Both the position numbers and the translations under genes were made by a program. Positions 53,286-61,938 of a DNA stretch of 64,000 nt are shown here, piece by piece. Under the pieces are notes generated by a model, which was given only the letters and a program-made list of their open reading frames with translations, was not told the DNA's origin and did not search any database. This stretch comes from Calditrichota bacterium (lineage in GTDB: Bacteria > Calditrichota > Calditrichia > Calditrichales > J004), in NCBI GenBank assembly GCA_013112635.1, contig JABFGF010000008.1, positions 88,691-152,690 on the forward strand, in the 5' to 3' direction. How positions within the stretch are numbered: the first letter of the stretch is position 1; each line of letters begins with the position of its first letter.

Positions 53286-55028
53286 ATGCAGCACAAATAT
53301 CAAAGGGCATTTACACTTTTTTTATTTCTTATTCCCCTTCTAAGCGTTGCCCAGGAAACAAGTCTTGTAGAAATTGATGATTTATTTCCTGAAAAAGTTA
53401 CTGTAGCCGGATTTGTGCTTACCGAATCACAGGAAGTTTCGATTGATGCTGCAGCGATTACTCCTTATCGCTCAAAAAGAGCGTTTCCATTTACCGATGC
53501 ATGGATTTTAAATAGTAAAACACGTGAAGTAGTTTGGGTACTATCAGATGCGGATGATGTTGATCGTACACGATCTGTAACAACCTTTGAAGATAAAGTT
53601 CAATTGGATGCAGGCAATTACGAAGTTTACTATTCTACTTTTCCAAATTACCAAAATATTTATGGAAACTGGCGTAACAATCACGGTTTCTGGGATAATA
53701 TTTTTGGGAACGTTTTTCATGGTGGAGATTGGGATATTCGGCGTCGGGATTACAGGGAATTACACATTAAAATAACCGGATCGGGTACAGCGGTTGATGA
53801 TGATGTTGTCTATGATTGGCAATCTGAAAAGAAATCATCAGCAATATTAGATTATTCATCATTGCGAGATGATGTTTTTGAAGAAACAATCATGAAATTG
53901 TCAAAGGCAGCTACAGTAAAAGTTTATGCACACGGCGAAGCCATGCAAGATGGTAACTACGATTATGGTTGGATTCAGGATTTGAAAACACGGGAAAAAG
54001 TTTGGGAATTTGATTATAGAAATTCCGCACATGCCGGTGGAGCCAGTAAAAACAGGTATGCAGAAAAAACAATCGACCTGGATGCTGGTTCATACAAAGT
54101 TGTGTTTGTAACAGATGATTCGCATAGTTACCGAAGATGGAATTCAGCTCCTCCTTATGATCCAACATTTTGGGGCATCGTAATCTGGCCGGAAAATAAA
54201 GAAGACAGATCAGCAATTTCTTTTGAAGATATTGAAGATTATGAAGAAAAAAATGTTATTGTAAAATTTGACCGAGTTCGTGACCGGGATTATAAGTCTC
54301 AAGGTTTTACTTTGAATAAAAGTTTGACAATGCATGTTTACGCCCTCGGTGAAGGACGTGATGGAGAAATGTATGATTATGGCTGGATTGTAAATGCCAA
54401 CACCCGTGAAAAAGTATGGGAAATGGATTATTATGATACGGAAAATGCAGGTGGAGCGGATAAAAACAGGTTATTCGATGGAACGATAACTTTGGATGCA
54501 GGTAATTATATCGCTCATTATGTGTCAGATGGATCTCATTCTTATCACAGATGGAATAGTTCTCGCCCATTTGATGAAAAGAGTTGGGGAATGACAATCA
54601 GCGTACTGGATGACAATTATAGTGCTTCGGATATAGTAGAATATGATGAAAGCAATGATGAATCAATTCTTGTCCGTATCACACGTGTTGGTGATCATGA
54701 TCGTGCACGTTCCAGCTTCTCTATAAACGAAGATCAGAAAGTTCATATTTATGCAATTGGTGAAGGCAGTGGTAACGAAATGTATGATTACGCCTGGATA
54801 GAAAACTCTAACACTGGCCGAATAGTTTGGGAAATGACTTACAGGAAAACAGAACGTGCAGGTGGCGCGCGTAAAAACAGGTTGTTTGATGATAATATTT
54901 TTCTGGAAGCTGGGGAGTATGAAGTTTTTTACGAAACGGATGATTCGCATTCATTTGCGGATTGGAATGACAGTCCACCGCGAGATCCTGTTAGTTGGGG
55001 AATAACAATCACAAAATTAGATGAGTAA
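53286..55028 (+). CDS. Secreted protein made of four ~120-residue repeats, unknown family
   Basis: After a signal peptide (ends SVAQ) the 580-residue protein contains four repeats, at about 38-165, 198-305, 322-440 and 458-580. The last three share MYDYGWI, then REKVWEMDY, an AGGA.KNR segment, AG.Y, a DSHSY..WN block and a DP..WGI end. The first repeat is more divergent. Each probably forms a beta-sandwich domain. No family is recognised and no catalytic motif is visible. A GGAGGATAAAC ribosome site and an own terminator frame the gene. Confidence 0.72.
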   Translation: MQHKYQRAFTLFLFLIPLLSVAQETSLVEIDDLFPEKVTVAGFVLTESQEVSIDAAAITPYRSKRAFPFTDAWILNSKTREVVWVLSDADDVDRTRSVTTFEDKVQLDAGNYEVYYSTFPNYQNIYGNWRNNHGFWDNIFGNVFHGGDWDIRRRDYRELHIKITGSGTAVDDDVVYDWQSEKKSSAILDYSSLRDDVFEETIMKLSKAATVKVYAHGEAMQDGNYDYGWIQDLKTREKVWEFDYRNSAHAGGASKNRYAEKTIDLDAGSYKVVFVTDDSHSYRRWNSAPPYDPTFWGIVIWPENKEDRSAISFEDIEDYEEKNVIVKFDRVRDRDYKSQGFTLNKSLTMHVYALGEGRDGEMYDYGWIVNANTREKVWEMDYYDTENAGGADKNRLFDGTITLDAGNYIAHYVSDGSHSYHRWNSSRPFDEKSWGMTISVLDDNYSASDIVEYDESNDESILVRITRVGDHDRARSSFSINEDQKVHIYAIGEGSGNEMYDYAWIENSNTGRIVWEMTYRKTERAGGARKNRLFDDNIFLEAGEYEVFYETDDSHSFADWNDSPPRDPVSWGITITKLDE

Positions 55029-55035
55029 CTTTATG

Positions 55036-55066
55036 AGGCCTTGAGAATATCAAGGCCTTTTTTTTG
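55036..55066 (+). terminator. Strong intrinsic terminator after the four-repeat gene
   Basis: A perfect 9 bp stem (AGGCCTTGA with TCAAGGCCT) around GAATA is followed by eight or more T. It sits between convergent genes. Confidence 0.93.
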
Positions 55067-55073
55067 TAGAAAA

Positions 55074-55658
55074 CTATTTCAAACGTGATTTTAGTTTTGG
55101 TGGCTCGGGGGTGTTTTTTATAAATAAAGCAATACCTGCTACAAGTGTTACAAATACTAAAGTCCAGACTATGGTATTTCTCTTCCGGGCGTATTCTGTT
55201 TTCTTAATATCCTCTTTAACCTTGTCATTAAAATTATTTTTATTAGGAGTTGTATAAACGGAATCGTTATCAATATTATATAAATATTTAATTGCAACAC
55301 CGCTAAACACTGGGTAAGAATATTCTGTTCGATTTGAATCATTGGTGACTTTCGACTCATTTTTGAAAATTCTATTTACATTTATTATTGCATCTGCTCC
55401 TTTGCTATATGCCTGATATTTCAAATGGGCAATCATCAAACCATAAGATGTATCGCTGTGGCCGTTGGCTTCAACAAATCCAATTTGAGTAAAACCATAT
55501 ACAGGCAAACTGCCTTCAAAGTACAGTTCTATTTCTTTTGAATGGTTTTTGTATTTATTATTTGTGGTTGGTGTAAAGCTGGATTTTATGCCCGATGAAG
55601 ATACGCAACTGTATAAAATTATAAACGATAAAAAAATTGTAAAAATATTTCTTACCAT
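55074..55658 (-). CDS. Lipoprotein of unknown function
   Basis: The 194-residue protein has a lipoprotein signal with lipobox LYSC. A middle part (LKYQAYSKGADAIINV, then FSGVAIKYLY) looks like the heavy-metal-binding/YbjQ-like fold that is found in envelope lipoproteins, though this is a weak likeness. A transmembrane helix near 160-178 and a Lys-rich tail follow, unusual for a lipoprotein. It is convergent with the four-repeat gene. Confidence 0.6.
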   Translation of the reverse strand: MVRNIFTIFLSFIILYSCVSSSGIKSSFTPTTNNKYKNHSKEIELYFEGSLPVYGFTQIGFVEANGHSDTSYGLMIAHLKYQAYSKGADAIINVNRIFKNESKVTNDSNRTEYSYPVFSGVAIKYLYNIDNDSVYTTPNKNNFNDKVKEDIKKTEYARKRNTIVWTLVFVTLVAGIALFIKNTPEPPKLKSRLK

Positions 55659-55975
55659 ATTTTACCTCGTTTTTGATTTTGAAACCAGTTCATCTCTCTA
55701 ACTGACAAAAAATATGCCAAAACCAGATCTTCTATAGAAATAGATATTTAAAATAAAATGTGTAAACTGTGTAAACAAATCTTGATGATATTTGTAAACA
55801 TTGTTAGTGTTCTGAATAAAATTTGGAAGTGTTGAAAGCAGAAAGGCAATTTTGTAGATGGTATTATGACTTATCAGGTTTTACTTCATTAAATAAAAAT
55901 ATAAAACCATGTGCAAAATAATAATAAGGTACATAATCATTTTTATTATAAGATAGTCCAATCATAAAATTAGCA
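55659..55975. other. Gene-free 317 bp stretch
   Basis: AT-rich sequence between two minus-strand genes. It should hold the promoter of the lipoprotein gene and the end of the acetyltransferase transcript. A ~10-nt repeat of the type GTGTAAAC/TTTGTAAAC occurs near 55760-55800. I see no gene, RNA or clear terminator. Confidence 0.4.
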
Positions 55976-56734
55976 TTATATTTTGATTTCTTTATTTACA
56001 ATATTTTGAAATCGTGTTGTTGAGATATATCTATCTGAAAGTAATTTTCCGTTATAAATAAGATTAAAAATGCTGTAAAGAGAAGGCGCTTTTTGTGCCT
56101 GTTCTGCAGTTTCAAGGACAACAATTTTAGGCTTAAGCTTTTCTTTTTTCAATATTGGTTTTACTTCTTCAATGAAGCGGGCAACCCATGGACATTGTTT
56201 TGAATAAATGATAGTTAAGTCTTTGGTGTTTTCTAATTCAGCAGCCCAATTGTTAATTGAAGGTTGCGTTCCGTTTTTAAACTGTTTTGAAAGCAGTTGA
56301 TCTTTTCCCGATTCTGCAATTATTTTGTAACCATTTTTAATAAATAGGTCTTTCGTTGTCATGAATGATTTATCGCTTGTAACAACAGCAACTCCATTCA
56401 TATTTTGCGCATCTTTTTCAGCCTCATTTATTAAGAGGCGTCCCAGGCCTTGATGATGATGTTTTTTACCATTGATCCAAAGACAATGAATAAACATATA
56501 GTCTTTTGCACTTACAGCTCTCCAACAAAATTCTCCGGGAACATATTCAATAAAGCCAATTGGTTTTTTTTCACCTTCAATATAAAGTAGTTTTATAACC
56601 AGACCATTTTTAAACTGTTCTTCCATCCAATCGATTTTTTTATGATAAAGTTCATGCTTTGGATTTATAAAACAAATTGCTTGTGGATGATCAGCAATAT
56701 TATCCATTGTTATATTGACGATTTTTGTTTCCAT
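55976..56734 (-). CDS. GNAT acetyltransferase with YoaP-like C-terminal domain
   Basis: The start is the ATG 9 nt after AAGGAGA on the minus strand. The 252-residue protein has a GNAT domain (about 1-150, with GLGRLLINEAEKDAQ as the acetyl-CoA loop region) and a C-terminal thioredoxin-like domain (~175-252) with CPW in IIYSKQCPWVARF, matching the YoaP family. The target is unknown. It is a single gene next to the divergent potassium channel gene. Confidence 0.82.
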   Translation of the reverse strand: METKIVNITMDNIADHPQAICFINPKHELYHKKIDWMEEQFKNGLVIKLLYIEGEKKPIGFIEYVPGEFCWRAVSAKDYMFIHCLWINGKKHHHQGLGRLLINEAEKDAQNMNGVAVVTSDKSFMTTKDLFIKNGYKIIAESGKDQLLSKQFKNGTQPSINNWAAELENTKDLTIIYSKQCPWVARFIEEVKPILKKEKLKPKIVVLETAEQAQKAPSLYSIFNLIYNGKLLSDRYISTTRFQNIVNKEIKI

Positions 56735-56977
56735 TATCAACCATCTCCTTTAAGCTGTTTTTTAACCGCATATGCATAATATGGGATTAAAATCAAGGTG
56801 GTAAAAGTTCAATAAATTTAACAAATTATTTAAAGATTCCCAAGTGAAAACAAGGTATAATACACTTACAATTTTTGAATAATAATCACCATAAATAGTT
56901 TGCCCCATAAAACTAAAAAAACTACCTTCATTTGATAGTATAATTCTCAACTTAAACAAATAAACCAATCGATTATT

Positions 56978-57838
56978 ATGGATTATCTTTGGAAATCGCA
57001 CAAGGCGACTGATAAAAGTCGTCATCAATCCTGGCGTTTAAAACTGCATGAAATAATTTTTGAGGCCGATACGCGCGCTGGCAAAGTATTTGATATTATC
57101 CTGATTCTTGCCATTCTGCTTAGTGTGTCCGCAGTAATGCTGGAGAGTATCCCAGCTGTTAAGCAGCAATATGGTTACCAGCTTTTTATAGCGGAATGGA
57201 CTTTTACAATCCTTTTTTCAGCAGAATATTTTCTACGAATAACGACTGTTGGACGGCCCGTGAAATATGTTACAAGTTTTTTTGGGGTAGTCGATTTCCT
57301 GGCAATTGTACCTACCTATCTAAGCCTTTTATTGCCCGGTACACAAGCGTTGGCCGTAATAAGAATCTTGAGAGTTTTGCGAATTTTCCGCGTGCTAAAA
57401 CTAGTACAATATCTTGGAGAGGCACAAAGTCTCGTTGCAGCTTTAAAAGCGAGCCGCCGAAAAATCATCGTGTTTATGTTTACCGTGGTTTCACTTGTGG
57501 TTATAATTGGTTCCATTATGTATTTGGTTGAAAGTGAAGAAAGTGGTTTTGAAAGTATCCCGCATAGTATTTATTGGGCAATCGTAACTTTAACGACTGT
57601 AGGATATGGTGACATTACGCCGCAAACTGATCTTGGAAAAATGCTTTCGGCCATCGTTATGATTTTAGGTTATTCAATCCTGGCAGTGCCAACCGGAATT
57701 ATTACTGCAGAAATAACCATGGGAGCAGTTAAGGGACGCATCTCTACACAATCCTGCCCTGAATGCAGCGCAGAAGGTCATGATGCGGATGCTGAATATT
57801 GTAAATTTTGCGGACAACCTTTGAATCCTAAATCCTGA
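56978..57838 (+). CDS. Voltage-gated potassium channel with C-terminal zinc ribbon
   Basis: The 286-residue protein has six transmembrane segments, an S4 helix with regularly spaced Arg (RILRVLRIFRVLK), and the selectivity filter TTVGYGD (GYG at 209-211). This is a Kv-type K+ channel monomer. The C-terminus has CPEC and CKFC pairs (~263-281), a zinc-ribbon-like tail also seen in some bacterial Kv proteins. It acts in the inner membrane. The MFS gene follows 22 bp later. Confidence 0.93.
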   Translation: MDYLWKSHKATDKSRHQSWRLKLHEIIFEADTRAGKVFDIILILAILLSVSAVMLESIPAVKQQYGYQLFIAEWTFTILFSAEYFLRITTVGRPVKYVTSFFGVVDFLAIVPTYLSLLLPGTQALAVIRILRVLRIFRVLKLVQYLGEAQSLVAALKASRRKIIVFMFTVVSLVVIIGSIMYLVESEESGFESIPHSIYWAIVTLTTVGYGDITPQTDLGKMLSAIVMILGYSILAVPTGIITAEITMGAVKGRISTQSCPECSAEGHDADAEYCKFCGQPLNPKS

Positions 57839-57860
57839 CTCACTTCTGAAAGAACACTAA

Positions 57861-59096
57861 ATGTCTGACTCCTTAAAGCCAACGCCCCTATTTCCAATTC
57901 TGTTGGTAAACTTTATTGGTATGCTTGGTTTTAGTATCGTTTTACCATTCCTTGTATTCCTTGTAACCGATTTTGGCGGCAATGCTTTTATTTATGGACT
58001 AGTTGGTGCAATGTATCCGGGATTGCAATTAATTGGTGCGCCTATCCTGGGCCGTTTATCTGATAAATATGGACGTCGTAAAATTTTGTTGGTTAGCCAG
58101 GCAGGAACCTTACTTTCGTGGGTTATATTTCTAAGCGCATTTTTTATTCCAGTGGAGCCACTTTTAGAATACAGCTCTTCAATTACCGGCTCATTTGTAT
58201 TAACCTGGCCTTTGATTATTGTATTTTTTGCCCGCGCCTTTGATGGCCTTACAGGAGGCAATATTGCTGTTGCCAATGCTTACCTCGCAGATATTACTCC
58301 ACCCGAAAAACGTAACGTTAATTTTGGCAAAATGGGTATTTCTTTTAGTCTGGGATTTATTGTTGGGCCTGCGCTGGCCGGTCTTCTGGGTGCGTTGGGA
58401 TATGGCAACCATTTGCCGGTGATTGCTGCTTTATTAATTTCTTTTATAGCAGTTTTCCTGATCTATTTCTATTTGCCGGAGTCGAATGGAAAAAGCAAAG
58501 GAGATTATCAGCAAAAGGAAAAGCCGACAATTGGGTTTATTCTTCGGCTACCTCATATCGGCTATATGCTGGGAATGTATTTTATGGTTTTTCTTGGCTT
58601 TCATTTATTTTATACAGCATTTCCTGTACATGCAATTGAAAACCTCAACTGGGATGTTTCGCAAACAGGAATATTTTTTACAATTATGAGTACCATAATG
58701 GTTGTAGTCCAGGGTCCCATTTTAAAAAGTGTTTCTTCAAAAGTAAAAGAACCAATCTTGATAATTTTTGGTGGAATTATTTTAGGTACAAATTTCCTAC
58801 TTTATTTTCCATCAAATACGGCTATTACGTATTTTGCTGTTATTCTTTTCTCACTTGGCAATGGATTGATGTGGCCATCGGTACAGGCTTTTCTTTCAAA
58901 AATAACTCCTGCTGAGCACCAGGGTGTTGTTCAGGGCTTTGCCGGAAGTTTTGGAAGTTTGGCTGGCGTTATCGGCCTAATTGCCGGTGGGTTTTTCTAT
59001 TCATCTTTGTCAACAGATGTATTCATATTTTCTGCTGTAATAATTTATTTTGTAGCTATTATGGCTATTCGTTTGCTTAAAATTGAAACACAATGA
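57861..59096 (+). CDS. MFS transporter (TetA-like drug/H+ antiporter group)
   Basis: The 411-residue protein has about twelve transmembrane helices and the MFS loop 2-3 motif GRLSDKYGRRKILL. The motif in helix 4-5 (ARAFDGLTGGNIAVANAYLAD) and the later PEKRNVNFGKMG are typical of the TetA-like antiporter branch. The substrate is unknown. It is probably co-transcribed with the K+ channel. Confidence 0.88.
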   Translation: MSDSLKPTPLFPILLVNFIGMLGFSIVLPFLVFLVTDFGGNAFIYGLVGAMYPGLQLIGAPILGRLSDKYGRRKILLVSQAGTLLSWVIFLSAFFIPVEPLLEYSSSITGSFVLTWPLIIVFFARAFDGLTGGNIAVANAYLADITPPEKRNVNFGKMGISFSLGFIVGPALAGLLGALGYGNHLPVIAALLISFIAVFLIYFYLPESNGKSKGDYQQKEKPTIGFILRLPHIGYMLGMYFMVFLGFHLFYTAFPVHAIENLNWDVSQTGIFFTIMSTIMVVVQGPILKSVSSKVKEPILIIFGGIILGTNFLLYFPSNTAITYFAVILFSLGNGLMWPSVQAFLSKITPAEHQGVVQGFAGSFGSLAGVIGLIAGGFFYSSLSTDVFIFSAVIIYFVAIMAIRLLKIETQ

Positions 59097-59163
59097 CCTT
59101 AATTTTGCAAGAAAAATAAATTTACTTTGTCAGAAATAATAACACGAGAATTTTAGGAAATGG

Positions 59164-59739
59164 ATGATTGCACAAGCCGGCGTAATAAATTCAACTGGGT
59201 CCCAAATGACATTTGATGATATTTATCAGGAGAATGCCGATATGATTCTTAACCTGGCCTACAGAATGACCGGTAAACAGGAAGTTGCACGTGATTTAAC
59301 CCAGGATATTTTCGTAAAAGTATACGAAAAATCAGATTCATTTCGCGAACAATCAAAAATTTCTACATGGATTTACCGTATTGCCATGAATCATATCCTG
59401 AATTTTATAAAGCGGGAAAAGCGACTATCATTTTTGGATTTTATGGAGCAGGATACAAAAACTGTTCGTGAAGGAACGGTGACAGTATGGGAACAAAACC
59501 TGCCGACACAGCCTGATAAAGCTTTGGAAGATCATGAAAAAGAGAATATTATCCGACACTTTGTTGAACAACTTAATGCAAAATATAAAATTCCATTCCT
59601 TTTGTTTCGATATGAGGAAATGAGTTATCAGCAAATTGCAAATCAGCTAGGCTTAAGTATGAGTGCTGTCGAAAGCAGGATTTTTAGAGCCAAGAAGAAA
59701 TTGGCTGAAAAACTAAAACCATGGCAACACCGATTATAA
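59164..59739 (+). CDS. ECF-family RNA polymerase sigma factor
   Basis: The 191-residue protein has sigma-2 (DDIYQENADMILNLAYRM, then VARDLTQDIFVKVYEK and STWIYRIAMNHILNFIKRE) and sigma-4 (PFLLFRYEEMSYQQIANQLG, then SAVESRIFRAKKKL) regions, the classic RpoE-type pattern. A TTAGGAAATGG site supports the ATG. The three following genes fit as anti-sigma factor, periplasmic sensor and lipoprotein, so this is likely an envelope- or metal-stress operon. Confidence 0.94.
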   Translation: MIAQAGVINSTGSQMTFDDIYQENADMILNLAYRMTGKQEVARDLTQDIFVKVYEKSDSFREQSKISTWIYRIAMNHILNFIKREKRLSFLDFMEQDTKTVREGTVTVWEQNLPTQPDKALEDHEKENIIRHFVEQLNAKYKIPFLLFRYEEMSYQQIANQLGLSMSAVESRIFRAKKKLAEKLKPWQHRL

Positions 59740-59794
59740 AATTATAGTTTAATATCGTACCAAAAGAAAAATAAAATGAATCAAAGGTACAATC

Positions 59795-60130
59795 ATGAAA
59801 AATGACAAAATAGAACAACTCCTAAACAAAAAGGCGAAATCACCAACGCCAGGGTTAACTCCGGATCCGTTTTTAGCTACCCGAATTGCAGCTATTGCAG
59901 ATGGTAAGAAACAGGAAAAGGCTGGAGGGGCTTTGGTCTCCAATTGGTCTTTTGCATCCGTGATTACGGCCTTTGCTGTTGTTCTTGGAGTTTATTTTGG
60001 TTCAGCAATATTAGACTCCGAAGTCCAAAACACTGATGATGTTTTTAGTGAATACAGCCAGGCTTTTTATCAAACAGGATTTGCTGAGAATTTTGAAACT
60101 ACTTTAGATAGTGGAGGGTCAGAAGAATGA
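59795..60130 (+). CDS. Putative anti-sigma factor
   Basis: The 111-residue protein has a short cytoplasmic N-terminus (about 1-48), one transmembrane helix (~50-72), and an acidic periplasmic tail. Position after the sigma gene and the topology fit a small CnrY-like anti-sigma factor. No zinc-binding motif is present. It overlaps the next gene by 4 bp. Assigned from context. Confidence 0.6.
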   Translation: MKNDKIEQLLNKKAKSPTPGLTPDPFLATRIAAIADGKKQEKAGGALVSNWSFASVITAFAVVLGVYFGSAILDSEVQNTDDVFSEYSQAFYQTGFAENFETTLDSGGSEE

Positions 60131-60660
60131 AAGTAAAAATAATTAGTGGCCTTTTGATATTTTCCCTGGCATTAAACCTGGCTGTTTTAGGTACTTTTAT
60201 TTATAAACGGTTTTTGGATCCGAACCCACGCTTCTATGGCGGAGGCAAGGGTGGCCGTATGCAATTCTTAAAAGATTTAGATGTTAAAGATGCCGAGCGG
60301 GAAAAAATTGTTCAGCTGTTCCGAGAATTCCGTGAAAAAAATCAGGAAACTCAGGAGCAAATTAGGAATATAGAAGATCAACTCTTTAAAATTTTGCAAA
60401 GTGACAGCTCAGACATGGATCAAATATATTCTCTAATGGATCAGATTGGAGAGAAAAAGCTTTCACTTGGAAAAAACGCCCTTGATCAGTTTTTAAAAGT
60501 AAAATCATTTTTATCACCGGAACAACAGAATCATTTCTACAAAATGTTGATGAAGAACAGGCCTGGTTCAAGACTACGAAAACCCCCGGAAGAAATATTT
60601 AAAGATCGTCAACAACGGATTGAAAACAGAAAGAACAGAAAAAATAATCGCTCCAATTAG
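60127..60660 (+). CDS. Periplasmic Spy/CnrX-like sensor protein
   Basis: The 177-residue protein has an N-terminal anchor helix and a long helical periplasmic part (about 50-150), ending in an Arg/Lys/Asn-rich tail. A helix with LSPEQQNHFYKMLM resembles the LTxxQ motif of the Spy/CpxP/CnrX heavy-metal-sensor family. It could bind metals or unfolded proteins and signal through the anti-sigma factor. The 4 bp overlap with the preceding gene indicates coupling. Confidence 0.78.
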   Translation: MKVKIISGLLIFSLALNLAVLGTFIYKRFLDPNPRFYGGGKGGRMQFLKDLDVKDAEREKIVQLFREFREKNQETQEQIRNIEDQLFKILQSDSSDMDQIYSLMDQIGEKKLSLGKNALDQFLKVKSFLSPEQQNHFYKMLMKNRPGSRLRKPPEEIFKDRQQRIENRKNRKNNRSN

Positions 60661-60790
60661 TTGAATAAAAATAGTGCAACTTTGCAACAGAATTCATGAA
60701 CTTTGATAATTATTATTATTGTTTATTAAGCACTTGAAAGTAGAAAAATTTCCAGTAAATTTAAATATCTTAATTTTAGCAGGAGGAAAA

Positions 60791-61756
60791 ATGCATAAAC
60801 CTACATTTTATGTATTAACAATTATCTTTTTTTCAAGCTTACTTTTTTTCGCTTGTGAAAATTCCGCAGAACCCAAAGAAGAAGAAAAGAGTGATTTTAA
60901 TTCAGCTTTAATTCAATCCTTTGATGATGAAATAAAACTTGTCCAGAATGGATCTAAAGATCTTGAAGGAGATGCTATGTTTTCGTTGTCCTGGGGAAAA
61001 CTTAAAGCTCCGTTTTTAGATTTAGAGTTTGAAATGGGAAATGCAATGGCCGTGGCATTTGATGAAAAAGAAACAAAGCGTGGCTATTTCCATTTTGGTG
61101 GGTTAGATATGGGCGATGTTTTGCTGGAAATGCCTTCGGATACATTGCACCTAAATGGCATAAATGGTCGTGGTGGAAGCTATATTTATATTTCTGCTCC
61201 TAAAATTGAAGGCCGAGGCCGCCATGGATTTGACAGTTTTAATTTTTCAATGGTGCCATTTGATGCCAATTCTGATTACATCTTTAAAACATCAGGCTCT
61301 GATGATATTGAAGCAATGACAGTTAGTTTTAAAACTCCACAAGCTTTGTTATCCATCAGCAACTTAGAGGAAGGGCAGGCTATTAATCCATCCGAAGATC
61401 TTGTTATTGATTGGCAAGGTGCGGCTGCGGAAAGTAAAATATTAATTGCTTTACTTCCATTTCATAATCCCAATGGCCGAGGAAAAGACCGCCTCAAATT
61501 ACGCGATCTAAAGGATAATCCGGATTTTGTAAGGCTGGATTTTGAAAATCATCCTGTGATTATTGAAATGATGGATGACAATAATGGCACTTTTACAATC
61601 CCGGCAGAAAAACTAAGTGAACTTGTTGAAAGTGTAGATGCAAAATCACTTTTACTGCATATTGCTGCCATTGATTTTACAAGTGAAGAAATAAATTCGA
61701 AACTGATTAACAAACTTATCCGCATGAATGATAAAACTGTTTTAGTTATTGAGTAA
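60791..61756 (+). CDS. Lipoprotein of unknown function in the sigma operon
   Basis: The start is the ATG after GCAGGAGGAAAA. An in-frame start 72 bp upstream gives no ribosome site. The 321-residue product has a lipobox FFAC and a mature part of beta-strand type with GRGGSYIYISAPKIEGRGR. Sequence and family not recognised. It likely belongs to the sigma regulon, being the last gene of the cluster before a terminator. Confidence 0.65.
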   Translation: MHKPTFYVLTIIFFSSLLFFACENSAEPKEEEKSDFNSALIQSFDDEIKLVQNGSKDLEGDAMFSLSWGKLKAPFLDLEFEMGNAMAVAFDEKETKRGYFHFGGLDMGDVLLEMPSDTLHLNGINGRGGSYIYISAPKIEGRGRHGFDSFNFSMVPFDANSDYIFKTSGSDDIEAMTVSFKTPQALLSISNLEEGQAINPSEDLVIDWQGAAAESKILIALLPFHNPNGRGKDRLKLRDLKDNPDFVRLDFENHPVIIEMMDDNNGTFTIPAEKLSELVESVDAKSLLLHIAAIDFTSEEINSKLINKLIRMNDKTVLVIE

Positions 61757-61806
61757 AACGTTTTAAATAACATATTTTTTTTGATTTAATCTCTCTCCCA
61801 AAATAC

Positions 61807-61846
61807 AACCTGGTTTCTATTTAGATTTTAGAAACCGGGTTTTTTA
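61807..61846 (+). terminator. Intrinsic terminator after the ECF operon
   Basis: A ~13 bp stem (AACCTGGTTTCTA with TAGAAACCGGGTT, one wobble) is followed by a T run. Confidence 0.87.
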
Positions 61847-61938
61847 ATAAATCGTATCTTACAGTCAGATTTTCCTTTTGCCAGTAATAATCAATCTTAT
61901 TAGATTAGCATCCCAATTCCACTTTTAAGGAGAACTCA

